In this document: positions 11,083-22,134 of the stretch, in pieces
Position numbering within the stretch: the stretch's first letter is position 1
Layout: each line of letters opens with the position of its first letter
Origin: Sphaerosporella brunnea
Lineage: Eukaryota; Ascomycota; Pezizomycetes; Pezizales; Pyronemataceae
Direction of reading: 5' to 3'
NCBI GenBank assembly: GCA_008704415.1
Contig: VXIS01000228.1
Coordinates: 16,211 to 80,210 of the forward strand
Length of the DNA stretch: 64,000 nucleotides
Made by a program: the position numbers and the translations under genes
Notes under the pieces: generated by a model
Told to the model about the DNA's origin: nothing
Databases searched by the model: none
What the model saw: the letters and a program-made list of their open reading frames with translations, nothing else

Positions 11083-11217
11083 TCATCTATTCTCCGTTGT
11101 TGAGAGATGATGTGACTTACAGGGAGCATCTCGGTCTTGGTGATCAACTGGTGTCGGGTCCTCTTGGGGAACTGCAGAGACGGGCTTGACGATGTTGACG
11201 ATGGAAGAGGGCTGCAT
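11083..11217 (-). CDS. Start of a small gene of unknown function (44-residue frame, possibly only exon 1)
   Basis: An ATG at 11217 opens MQPSSIVNIVKPVSAVPQED and continues to DHQDRDAP. Reading straight through gives 44 residues and a stop at 11083. A GTAAGT splice donor lies at 11120-11115, inside the frame, so the gene may instead continue in exons I could not identify. Support comes from context: a TATA box about 140 bases upstream and a typical fungal CT/CA-rich leader ending in ACAAAATG. No family is recognised. The coding call is tentative. Confidence 0.3.
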   Translation of the reverse strand: MQPSSIVNIVKPVSAVPQEDPTPVDHQDRDAPCKSHHLSTTENR

Positions 11218-11354
11218 TTTGTCTTGTAGGAGTTTGAAGCGTTAAAAGCTTGAAGATATTCGTTGGATTGGATTTTTGGATGTTTTCGGTCGTCGTCGGA
11301 GGAGCTTGTAGGATTGCGATGATGAAGAAGAAAAGACAGCAGCGGACAAACAGC

Positions 11355-11365
11355 GGGCGTTATAT
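11355..11365 (-). promoter_or_regulatory. TATA box of the small minus-strand gene
   Basis: On the minus strand the sequence reads GGGTATATAACGCCCGC. It lies about 140 bases before the ATG at 11217 and is followed by a pyrimidine- and CA-rich leader. Strong TATATAA boxes are unusual in this window, which suggests a regulated or highly expressed transcript. Confidence 0.4.
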
Positions 11366-12587
11366 ACCCGCTGTCCCCATGGCCGCGATTGTCTCTGAGC
11401 GGCTTCTGCCATAGTTCCGATATTCGCGATTGACGGTGGTGGTGTAGTTGTGCACTTTGCGATTCGATATCATGGTGGCCCAGGTTCAATCGCGACAATC
11501 TGGTCAGGTAACATCACTCGCCGCAGCTGGGTTAGGGCTGCCCGCAACGTCAAAGAACAATAGCAAGCCAAAAAAAAGTTCCCTCGGAGCTACACCTACA
11601 CTAACAACCAGCTTAATATTGTTCAAACGTTATTGCACCCCTTGGTATTGTTCTTCTGCCCCAACGCCCCAAAAGCTTCTTCTAGATGATCTGCACCCTG
11701 AGTTGAAGCTTAAGCTTTTGCGCTCTCGCCGGAACCGGATCTGATCGATCTACCACGAGCTCCAACAAAAGTGTGAGATACATACCGCGTGGCGGGTCTT
11801 ACAGATAGGCAGAATGTTGCTGCTTTTCAATACCCTGTACACCAGATCTAGAGCACTCGGGAAATCCAACCAATAGCCCCAACAGCCACTTCTCTCCACC
11901 TCGGCACCCTGATCATGACCCCTCCTCCGCACACCAGAGCAAGCAAAAGTTTCACCAGAAGAATAAGTGCCAAAAAGCGATTCAGGCTGGGTGTTGAGTA
12001 CGAGTAGACCTACCCCAAGCATTCAACTTTTACAATAATCTCCCATATCGTGAACAATCCGCTCATTCCATCCCCCACCCCGGCCGGAAGGAAGGCCTTG
12101 CATAGAATCCAAACCCAGTTCTCGAAACATCCCTCCCCCCAGCAGAAACCAGCCCACCAGAAGAAGAAATTGCCGAAAAACGGTCTAGGCAGGTCGGGTG
12201 TATCTCACGCAAAAACATCTTCTGGACCGATCCCCACATCCCCGTAAAGCTTCGCCGGGTAGGGGTGCTGCATACATTCACCATCTTTGCGCACGCGCCC
12301 AATATTAGGCGAAGTGGATGCCATTCCAGTACTACTCATGCAGACTTCGAAGCAAGGTTTTCTCCCCCCGCGCCGATGAATGAGTGAGACAATGATAGCC
12401 ACAATGTCAAGCACTTCACTTTCCACCCGATGATCGCAACGTGCAAAAAACCCCGATCAATGCAAAGCCCAGTATGATATTGTAGAAGAGTGCCCAACCA
12501 CAACCGCTAAACCGAAAAAGTATGCTCCAGCAAATCTCTCCACGAGCACCCAGAGCAAGAGACAGAAAAAAAGATGATGCAGCAGCT
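11366..12587. other. Intergenic upstream of small gene and downstream of HEN1 gene
   Basis: About 1.2 kb. No recognisable protein. Frames around 11750-12430 are overlapping and unconvincing; part is likely the 3' UTR of the HEN1 gene. Confidence 0.4.
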
Positions 12588-14776
12588 CTATGCCTCGTAA
12601 TACCCCTCTCCGAGCTGCTCAAGCTCCTCCGGCTCCTCGTCCTCCTCCTGCATCCAATTTTGCACCTCCGGCTCAATGTCCTCCTCACATCTCTGAATCT
12701 TGGCAGCCGCTTCCTTCACCGCCGGACTCTCAAAGTCCAGATCCCTCTTTGGAGCAAAAAAACGGATCCTGAAGAAGTAATCACCCTCGGGCTTCTGTTC
12801 GTTGAGATCAAATGTTCCCTCAGTGGCCGGGGTATCCGGAAGACAGTTCTTTGCGCGGTTTCCATCAGTGTACGCCACCCACTCGATAACGGTGTCGACA
12901 TCGCCGCCGCTATCTCCCTGCTCGGAAGCAAGCTCTGCATCATAGATTGGAGAGCTAGATCCGTCTAGAGCCCTTCCGAAATCGGGCTCTTCATTGTCAG
13001 AATCATTGTATCGTTCAAAGTATGGCTCAAAGTCGTCATATTCTTCGAATTCATCATACTCGTGGTCACTGTCACCCAGCTCAGTCTCAAACCTCCCCGG
13101 TTTGGCCCAAGGGTTTGCGACCAACGGTTTCGAGGCTGGGAATGAAGCGGTGACAATGCTGCAGTTCTCGGCCTTGCGGACGTCAATTTTTAATTTGTGG
13201 CCATCATCGTCAATAGTGGTGTCGACGATGATCTGAGGAGCTATCGAGTGGTTAGCCATAAATACAACCTGGTTCGGAACAAACTCACTTTCTCCTGCAG
13301 CTTTGACCTGGCTGATGATGTCGAGAAACAGGTCATATTTGAAATGACAGGCTCGCCGCAACTTGTAAGACTCTCCCCACAGCCATTCCGCATCCAAGAC
13401 CAGTTCAACGCATTTAACTTCCCAAAGCCTTCCGCCCATTTTGGCGAAGAGGTTCTGCCTCTCTTGCTGAGATATTTCGTTGTCGCGCGACCAACGATCG
13501 AAGCTCGAAAAGTCATCTCTGGGGTATCCATGCTCCAGCCAATACAAATACTCCCGCAAGACCTGCTTGTCATCTTTGGCCCATTCATCACGAATGAGGT
13601 CTGGGAGAAGATGCATGAGCCGGCCATGTTCCATCAACATTGACATAACCATTTCCAATGAAGGAGGGAAGACTTCGGATTCGTCGTAGGGGTAGTAATG
13701 CTGATGGACAAGCCTCAGAGTGTGACCTTGGACTCGCTCTTCCGAGGCAAATGGTTTCTGCGTCTGCTCCATCTCGGGTTTGATCACGAAAACAGCAAAC
13801 TGCGAGCAATCGCCAAACGCCTTTCGCAGTGCGTTGGCGCCCTCACTGTCGTCAGCATAAGGCGGGCGAACGATCTCTTTGAGCTCCTCCCAGGTCGAAT
13901 TTCCAGAAGGTAAAGAGTCCGCCGTCTCGCAGGTACGTGCAGCCTCTCCCAATATTTCGTACGCATTTTCACCTCCATCGATTACTATTCCGCAATTACC
14001 GAAACCGCCCATCCCGGAAAAGCCCACGTCATAGCCATATGTCTCGGCTGCCGCAAGTGCCCAGCAGCGAAATTCCTGGCGAGTCCATTCAAAGCGATGG
14101 TCGTGGTGTCGCATCCGATATGGGATTCCATCTCTCCGGAAGGTTTCCTTCTTCACACCATCCGGGTTCAAGTTCTCTAGGTAGTCGAAAAGCGAGTTGA
14201 AATCCCGGTTAGGAGTGGTCACGACCAACACTTTCGGTTTCATCCTCCCCAGCAGGATCGGAGCAAACTGCGAGAGCGGGTGAGGATCAAGATGCTCAAT
14301 CACTGTGTTCGTTGCAGTCAGCCAACCGAAAAATACAACAGGTCGGACTGCACACCTTCAAACGAGACTATCACGTCGTGATAGCCGACATCTGCGAAAT
14401 CCAGACCCTCAAAACTTCCATGCCACAGCTTAATCTGAAAAGGCCGCCATCTATCGTTTTTTTCGTTTGGACCGGGCCGAAGAGTCTCCCAGCTCACACT
14501 GTTGGCCTGTGCCTCGTCGACATCAATACCGGTCATCGATCCAAGAGGCAGCTCATCAACGCAGGGGGTGAGACGCCGCAAAAATGAGGCATCGCCACAT
14601 CCGACGTCGAGAAGGCGCGTGAGCTTTCCTTCGAAACGAGGAGTCGCCGAAATCGCTTCCAGGACATTTTGCACTGTTCTCTGGCGTATGAGCTGGAGGC
14701 TCGGACGGAAAGAAATGGCAGGTATCTCCGGTGGTGGAGGAATAGAGTCTTCGGACGGCGCCGGGGGTGAATGCAT
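12588..14776 (-). CDS. hen1: HEN1-family small-RNA 3'-terminal 2'-O-methyltransferase
   Basis: Two exons (14356-14776 and 12588-14302) around a 53-base intron give 711 residues. The SAM loop is LLDVGCGDASFLRRL. The intron junction restores SFEVIEHLDPHPLSQF, the EVIEH metal-binding motif that defines HEN1, and VLVVTTPNRDFN and HDHRFEWTRQEF with YGYDVGFSGMG follow, as in all HEN1 catalytic domains. HEN1 adds a methyl group to the 2'-OH of the last nucleotide of small RNAs and protects them from decay. The catalytic part is about residues 1-250. The remaining 450 residues include an acidic Asp/Glu-rich stretch and an acidic C-terminus, much longer than bacterial or animal HEN1 tails. The start is the first ATG; an in-frame extension upstream has no ATG. 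A segment at 13233-13288 has intron-like ends, but splicing its 56 bases would break the frame. Confidence 0.9.
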
Positions 14777-15923
14777 GTCGGAGATGCTGCAGGGTTTTGC
14801 GCCTATCGGAGCGTTGCACGGGTGACGGGTCTCGGCAGAAGTCGAAAAGGAATTGAAGCGACGATCAAAGCCGCGGAGTTCCTTCTTGGCCAAAATCTGC
14901 TGGGAAAAATAGATGCGAGTTGTGGGATCAGATCTAATCAGGATATTCTTTTTTTTTTTGTTTTTTTTTTTTTCGAATGCGAATGGGAAGCAAGAGGCGG
15001 AGGGAGGGGCGAGCTTTATCTAAGCTGAGATTCACTGCTTATCACTCAATGGCTTGGCATGCGAACAGCTTGTGAGTTTTGCAGACCCTACAAAGCATGT
15101 GAGCTACTGCTGTCCGTGGGAAACAATGTCGATATACATCTATTATTGTTTGCGGTCGACAGTGTCGGTATGTAAACTACCAGCGATCGCTTAGCTTAGG
15201 TAGGTTGTATGTATGTAAATGTACTTACGGATGGCGCGGCTGTTCCAATGGCCGGTCGACCATTGCGCCGGTGTTTGGATTGTCACTGCTGGCTGTTGTC
15301 ATTAATTGTCGTTGGCTGCGAATCAACTGTTGACAGGCAGGACCTTCCTTTTCGCTCAGCCCGACGGCAGCTTTGACCCAAATGCGGCTTTAAGTCCACA
15401 ACGAGCTCAAGAGCGAGAGAGAGATATATATAGGGGGACGAAGTAGTCGATCTCTGTGTCCGTGTATTCCAGCAAGGACTGATAATATGTAAGCGTAAGG
15501 ACATGCCACAACCACAGGCGGGAGAGGTGGCCCACGCACGGAACCCGTGGCGCAGTGACTGAGCCGCATCTTCCGCCTTTGGTTCTGGCACTTGTTACCG
15601 AAGTAGATCCGGGATGTACGAGTACTTTCGATACTTCATGTAACGGCAATCAGTGCTAGGTAAGTAAGTACTTGTACTGAGTACATGCAAGTGCCAAGTA
15701 TGCAATGCCCCATCACTTGGCAAGAGTAGAGTAGAACAGCGCAACAGTTGCGCGTCACAGAATCCCACTCGGAATCCCCAACAAACATCAAACCCGCACT
15801 GTAAACAATACCCTCACAACCCGCCATCCGCCATTACTCCCTTTCTCCCTTGCTCCCCACCTCCCCCCCCCCCCCTACAAGCCGCATCGCAGTCTCTCTC
15901 ACCGCAGCCAACCCCACGCGACA
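14777..15923. other. Divergent promoter region of HEN1 and C2H2 genes
   Basis: About 1.15 kb shared upstream DNA. Contains T-rich runs (14948-14973) close to the HEN1 start and C-rich runs just before the C2H2 start. Short frames at 15283-15827 have no family features. No RNA gene seen. Confidence 0.5.
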
Positions 15924-17065
15924 ATGTCGTAAGGCCTTCCCAGATCCATCTTTATGCACATCCACGAAGCTAACCTCTCCTCCTCCCAAGCTATTCGAGC
16001 GAATACTCCGACTCGGATGACGAGAAGTTTCCTCCCGTCGCCACGAGCAAAGCTCCTCGTCGTATCTACAACTTCGGGGAGAAGGCTGTAGCGAAGCTTA
16101 CGTTTCCCTGCGTGCAGTGCGACAAGGTCTTCGAATCGAAGAAGGCGCTCGTCCGCCACAAGGAGTGTGCCACCGATCACGAGTACTGCGCTTTGCACGA
16201 CGAGGACTTCGAGGACTGGGAGGACTACGCCGTGCACCGTGTCAACAGCCGTGAGCACAGGACCTGCGAGCACTGTTACAGGGACTTCGGCAGCAAGGAC
16301 GGTCTAGATTTGCACAAGGCCCAGGTAAGTGATTGTCTATGTTTGTTGTTGTGTTTGCTCCAACGGAAACTCACACCCCACCCCCCCCCCCCCAGTTCCA
16401 CCGCGGCATCCAAACTACGATGTGCCCCTACTGCAACAAGGTCTTCCGCGGCGGCATGGCCGGCTTGTCGATGCACTTTGAGTCCAACCAGTGCAAGGGC
16501 GGCATGACCCGTGTGGAGTTGAACAGCATCGTCAACGCTCTGAAGACGGGCCAGCCGGTGTCGCACAAGCAGTTGACCGAAACCGCCAGTGTCCATGACG
16601 AGGGTGAGACGCTGCGCAATATGGGCGTCGGCACCATAGGATCGGAAGAGAACGATCTGGGCATCAAGAAGGAGGACGTAAAGAGGTACTTCAACAACCT
16701 GTTCGGCAAGTACGTTTGCCCGTGCGGCAAGAAGTTTGGCCAGATGCAGTCCATGTGGCAGCACCTCCAGTCCATCTCTCACCAGAAGAAGTCCTATCTG
16801 TAAGCGTGTTCCTGACTCCCTTCACGAATGCCGTACCTAGTTGTGTGTAACCCTCCCGGTTTGCTGATATTTGACGAAAAGCTGTGTTGGTTGCCAGAAA
16901 CACTTCAAGGGTGCCTCTGCCCTCCTCCAGCACCAGCAGTCCGGCTCCATGACCTGCTACCTCGCCTCGAACGAGGCCGCCCGCGCCGCCGATCTGGCCA
17001 CTGGAGGCCTTGTGGCTACCATCAAGGGAGACCACGGCTTCAAGCGCCTAGAGGGTCCGCACTAA
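15924..17065 (+). CDS. C2H2-type zinc-finger protein
   Basis: Four exons (15924-15928, 15991-16324, 16396-16799, 16882-17065) give 308 residues. The first exon holds only ATG plus two bases. Zinc-finger elements: CVQCDKVFESKKALVRH near residue 38, CEHCYRDFGSKDGLDLH near 90, CPYCNKVFRGGMAGLSMHF near 122, CPCGKKFGQMQSMWQHLQ near 230, and CVGCQKHFKGASALLQHQ near 250. The last finger is completed only after the third splice, which supports that splice. An acidic N-terminus (SEYSDSDDEK) precedes the fingers. It is likely a nucleic-acid-binding or ribosome-associated zinc-finger protein; fungal relatives are mostly uncharacterised. Codon use is strongly GC-ending, as in well-expressed genes. Confidence 0.8.
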
Positions 17066-17640
17066 ACCATGGTCCGTACTATCCTTTCTCTACCCTTTCT
17101 CTAAGTTATCTAATCCAAAATAGGGACAGTGAACCTGTTTTCATGTGGGGTATTTTGCCGTCTAGGAGCTTCTGGTGCGGTACTGCACACGATATCCTTA
17201 TATACCGCATAAAACTCTGATACTTACCTAATGTGTCGGCTGCAATTTTCGATCCAAATTACGGGTGGTCGTCGTCACAAACTCGCGTACAGTCCCTGTT
17301 TTGAATCATCATTAGTCACTCGGTCGACCTTTACATCTATAGGCTATGGCCCACAAGTATTCTCAGCTCACACAAGGAGGGCGATATAAATGTGTAAGTG
17401 AACTCTTGAGATCCACGCACTGGATGTCTGGCATCGTAAACGCACCAGCCTGCCTACCCCCGTCTCCTCAAGCTTTATATACCATCCAGGACCATCCAAA
17501 ACTAAACCCCCACCGGCAAAATACAAAACCCCCGCCTCCATAAACTCCCAAAGAAAAACTAGCCAACCAAATGAAAAAAAGAGCTGAAAAAAAAATAAAA
17601 AAATAAATAAAAAATCCAACCTTCTATTTCAACCAACACT
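17066..17640. other. Convergent 3' intergenic region
   Basis: About 575 bases between the C2H2 gene (plus) and the Zn2Cys6 gene (minus). A-rich near 17575-17615, consistent with 3' UTR of the regulator. No gene seen. Confidence 0.5.
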
Positions 17641-20427
17641 CTACAACATCTGCCCCGTGGCGGCCCCAGTCCAGGCCTCCAAAGGCCAGCCTGCATCAAG
17701 GCCATACGCGAAATTCACACCACCGCTGCTTCCCACCTCCCGTATCATTTCAAACAGCCTGCTCCCATCCATTCCCGCCGACATTTCCACTTCGCCAATT
17801 AAATGGTCAGGAAGCTGAGCTGCCATGCGGAACATGGGATCAAGGTCCTGCTGGTGAGGATACACCATGGGTTCGTACGACTGCTGGCGGTGCATGTACT
17901 GATCCTGTGGTGGAGGTGGCGGGTGATGGAGGAGGTTGGCAAGGCTTGCAGGAATCTGTGAAGGCGTTGGCGGACTATGGCTATATTCACTCGGCACCCA
18001 ATCGGCCTGTGATGTTTCGGGCCGGAAACGTTTTGCTGATCGCTGCTGTTGCTGCTCCTGGTGGTGGACCTGATGTGAGCCGCGGTTTGAGGCCTGCGAG
18101 CGTGGACGCATGGCAGCCATCTCGCTGCTGCAGAGCTGGACGGTGGAGGATGCAAGGGAATCGAAGACGTCGCGGCACGTCTGGGCGGCCGGACAGCGTT
18201 CGATCATGGATGAGAGCACGTCAACACAGGCGAGTGTGTGAAAGTCGATTTGATCGATTGTTGTTGCAGCACGTACTTCAGGACATTGCCACAGTGCGCA
18301 GAGATAAGATGTACCTGAAAGAGTGAGTGAGAGCGCTGGAAAATGAAGAAAAGGGATATCTACCGGCCATGAAGAGGTTGTGACAGGCCAGCCAAGTATA
18401 ATTGATGCTCTTTTCTCGGTGTAGGTGCCGATAGGCTTTGATTATCTTACTTCCCGAATCCGCAATGATCTCAAAGGCTTCGGTCGATGGCGATGGTACT
18501 GCGGGACAAAGTCCATACAAGAGTAATCTCGTTTGCTGGTAATTCAGATCGACGAAGGAAAGATTGAAACCACAGCCTGCTTCGTCCCGGTTCTTTGGCG
18601 CTGTATCGCACCAATGCTGCAGTCTAGCCTCCATGTCACGTCGCCAATTCTCCAACGACGAGAACCGTCGAGGAATCTCTGAATTCTGGTAAAGAATTTG
18701 TTGAATTTCACTCTGTAGCTGTCGTATGCGAAACATGTGCAGTGATATCGTGCGGGAAGACATTCTCCCCAACTGCTGTGGTAGAATGCCATTGGGTGTG
18801 ATGCATTCGTCATCAACGTCCACAGGAAATGGTACCTTCACAGCGTCATCTGATATGCCGAAAGGCCGTCCCAAGTAGACGGAAACTTGTCGATCAAATG
18901 AGTACGTGCACCAAAACAATCTCCGTCGTTCGTCAAGGGCTACGGGATCCCACGTCTTTTCTGCCTTTGGTGTATTCTCTTGATGTAGCCCCATATCTAC
19001 TGCAAGCCGGAGCGCCGAACCAAGGACGTACCAGACGCCTACGAACAATTCAGTATTACTGGCACTGAACTGTCAAGGATATTCCTACCGGGGTTACAGG
19101 GTCTCATGAGTGAGTACAGCGCAAGTAGCAGCACTCCCTTCAAGCCATCGAGGCGATTATTGGTAGAAGCGGCAGATAAGAAAAGAGAGTCTACGTGCTG
19201 CATCGCAGCTGCATGATACCGTTCCGGTAGGTTTTCGGTGCTCTGAGACATTGCTGAAGCAATTGCGAAGCACATGAAGGCAAAGTATAGATCGGCAGAA
19301 TGCTGTATGCTGTCAAAATTATTCATTCCATGTTGCACGAAGTTGGCAGGCGGAGTTCCTCCTTCCATTTCTACACGATCACAGAGCCGCCGGAAAATCG
19401 GCTTGAATGTAGGTCGGAACAGGATGGGAAACTGCGGGTTCGCCTGCTGAAAGTAGATTTCCAAGAGTTGTTCCGCAACATCGCGGTTCGGAAACGGACA
19501 TGGTGCCGTACGCTGACGATTGCGCGGAATGACGGTGGAAGACGCGGCTGGATCTGAGGTAGCTATCGAGTCAGACGTTGGAATGGCTGGGCCAGGTGGG
19601 CTATTGCCGGTTTTGTCACCGTCCTTTACGCTCAACTTTACGGCCGCGAACATGAGCCTGGCAAATCTGGATTGCGCCCATGTCAGTGTGCGCGTGCTAG
19701 GGGGGCGGTGGAAGAGCGCATACGAGATGCCGGAGCTTCCTCCCATAAATCCTGGAGCGCTGGTGCCTTGCACGCCCACCAGACCAACTTGATTTACTAA
19801 GTTCTCGATGTCGGGCCTCAGATGTAGTGCCTTGCACTCTCCGTTACTGCTATCGTTCCGGTCGTCTCGCGGAGTGTGGTGATCCCTAACGCTCTCGGCA
19901 TCCCCGATAGCAGTGCTGATGGACCCGGAGAAGCTCCCTCTTTTCACATCATTTTGTCGTCCGTTGTCGCTCCACCCGGAGTGTAATTGAGGATCTATCG
20001 CGTTGTCGTCATCCTCATTTGGTTGTTTTAGCTTCAGCTCAAGCTCAAGGTGTTTCACTCTCTTTTCCAACCAATCGACATAGCTTCGAGGAATCTCCCG
20101 TCCGGTCGCCGCATCAATTCCTACACACTCAACCCCGGCCTTCAAGCATGCCGAGCAACTCGGGAATTGCTGGTCGCACCGCGTCTTCCGCGCTCGACAC
20201 CGATTACATGCCTGAATAGATCGAGATATTGTTGGGGTGCTGCCGCCAGACCGAGAATTCTTCCGACCTTCCGGCGCCGCAAATGTAGTTGCGTGGGGAG
20301 TGGTTGGTGGGGGGATTTTTGACGACCCGGAGTCTTCGGAGCACGGTGATGGACGCTTCCGTGAGTTCGATTCGGCGGGAGAGAGGAGTTGTTGCTGGGG
20401 GGAGATGGGGGAGTGGATTGGACGCAT
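17641..20427 (-). CDS. Zn2Cys6 fungal transcription factor with fungal_trans domain
   Basis: Three exons (19089-20427, 18364-19038, 17641-18314), introns of 50 and 49 bases, 895 residues. The DNA-binding domain is ACNRCRARKTRCDQQFPSCS then CLKAGVECVG, six Cys with binuclear-cluster spacing near residue 75. It is followed by SYVDWLEKRVKHLELELK, a linker and coiled-coil dimerisation element. The middle domain has the fungal_trans features: LEIYFQQANPQFPILFRPTF, then WYVLGSALRLAVDMGLHQE and DERRRLFWCTYSFDRQVS. The tail is Gln/Pro-rich and probably activating. Such proteins are nuclear and bind CGG half-sites, often controlling catabolic or secondary-metabolic genes. The target is unknown. Both splice junctions fall inside conserved motifs and restore them, so the model is firm. 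Confidence 0.9.
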
Positions 20428-21233
20428 TGCCGAGAGGGGAGAGGGGGGTTATGGGGTGGCCGCCTATGACGAAGCGAGTGCTATAAGGACTTCTTTGGTG
20501 TTGGTTGACTTTCTGTACGCGGGTTTGCACAAAGCTTGTTTGTTCTGCAAAACTCGAATGACGAAGGAGCAGGGGCAGCAGCGGCGGCAGCAGCCAGGCG
20601 GGAAGGGAAATTGAAGTGAACTGCGTCGGGTCGCTGGCACTGCTTGCGCCATTACTATCAGCACGAGAATGGAACAAGAGATATGAAGTAAACGGTTGCG
20701 CAAAGCGTGGAGAAACGGAAACGTGAGGTCGGTCGGTACATACAGTGTGTACCGCGGACGATAAGCTTTCAAGCCGCAAGCTACTTAGCTTTTTCGCGAG
20801 TTGGACGATGCGGATGAAATAGGGAGGGGCGGCTGTAGGAGGAAGTAAGTAAGTAGCTGTGGATAGATTAATTAAGTGCTTAGTTACTTATGTAACTGGC
20901 GACGGGGTGCTCGTGTCAGTCCGGCGTTTTTTTTTTTTTTTGTTTTTTTTTTTTTTTCTTTTTTTCTCGTTTTTGTTTTTCTCGGCGAAGGAGGAGCACA
21001 ACACGAGCGGGGCTGCAGCTGAGTGAGACTCTTGGTGAGGAGGATGTTGATGATGATGAAGATGATGAAGATTATGATGGGGGCGGTGAGGCAGCAGCGG
21101 AGCGGACGGCTTTCCTCCCGGATTCCTTCGATTCCCGTCGACCTTGAGCTAGCTAGGAGGCGATCTCTCGAAGCATGCCAATAAGGTTAGGCCGCGGCGA
21201 GGGGTGCAGGCAAAGAAAAACAATCAAAAAAAA
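20428..21233. other. Long upstream region of the Zn2Cys6 gene
   Basis: Contains long T runs at about 20928-20965, interrupted by single G and C bases, and GAT/GAA-rich simple sequence at 21050-21075. Overlapping frames are low-complexity. Likely promoter and 5' UTR of the regulator. No separate gene supported. Confidence 0.45.
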
Positions 21234-21335
21234 TGATGCGATGAGGAGGGTTCGAACCTGCACCAGAGGAGTGCTGATGTAGAGTATCCTTTCAAGTCAA
21301 CCAGATGGTTTCAGTTCTCTCGAGTCCTTCTCAAC
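21234..21335 (-). pseudogene. tRNA-Ser-like relic with pol III-style terminator
   Basis: On the minus strand a T-arm, GCAGGTTCGAACCCTCC, lies 15 bases before a run of eight T (21226-21233 as A on plus), as in a pol III transcript. About 45 bases upstream, GGTTGACTTGAAAGG resembles the anticodon arm of tRNA-Ser(UGA), with a variable-arm-sized insert in between. The acceptor and D arms do not pair properly, and the T stem has one mismatch. I therefore call it a degenerate tRNA or tRNA-derived element rather than a working tRNA. Confidence 0.3.
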
Positions 21336-22134
21336 GACTCGAACCAGAGTGCGTGAGCGCGTGAGTAAATACAGGAAATTCTGGATGGCCAGTCTCATAC
21401 ATATGACATACATGCAAAAAAGTTGGCTTCGGCAGCAGTTGGGTTGCTCCTGCTCCGCTGCGGCTTGTTTATCATGTTTTTTATTTTTTATTTTTTCGGG
21501 TTTTCAATGCCGGTCTCGCGTCCGCAGCCCACGTTCGATAGGGCCGATCCCCCGGCGCGCTGAGGCTCACAAGGGAAAGGAAGCCGAGCGCTAAACGAAA
21601 TCCGCCGCCGCTGACTGGTCGACGGGATGGCGCGAGCTAGTTATGTAGCAGCCGATGTGCGGAGAAAGAACGACAGATCATCGCATTTCGATTCTCCACC
21701 ACCGCCATCTGAACTGGTAGGTCACCGTCCGAACCTGATTGATTGATTATTGCTTTGCCTGGAGACGGCTGGATGGATTGCGATACCGTGTTGACACTTC
21801 CGTTTTCGAACTAGTTTCAGCCGCGCGCTAACCATTTTAGAACTAGCCCGATATAAAATTGGTGGAGCGTGTTGTGCTTCAATCTTCGTCCCTCCAACAA
21901 AATACAATCCCATCATCCTCGTCCTCAACCTCGGAATCGCTCAAGATAGGAAAAAGGCTCTGCACTATATACTGGCGCTCTACTCCTACAAGCCTTGCAC
22001 TGCGTCTGCTGCCAGACTCAGGAAGCGCCGAGCCGGCCGAGTCGTCGTCCGTGATCGGAGCTTTTTGCATGAGTTCCAGCATTAGCAGGAGCCCGGGAAA
22101 CACAGGGCATCAAGGTGGGCCACCCACCAGTCTC
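21336..22134. other. Gene-free stretch
   Basis: About 800 bases, with T-rich stretches near 21476-21500. Short frames at 21859-22263 lie opposite the transposase relic and are Ser/Arg-rich without family features. Confidence 0.4.

Noticed and set aside
14777..14893. N-terminal extension of HEN1
   Set aside because: Begins with TTG, not ATG; the first ATG in frame is at 14776.
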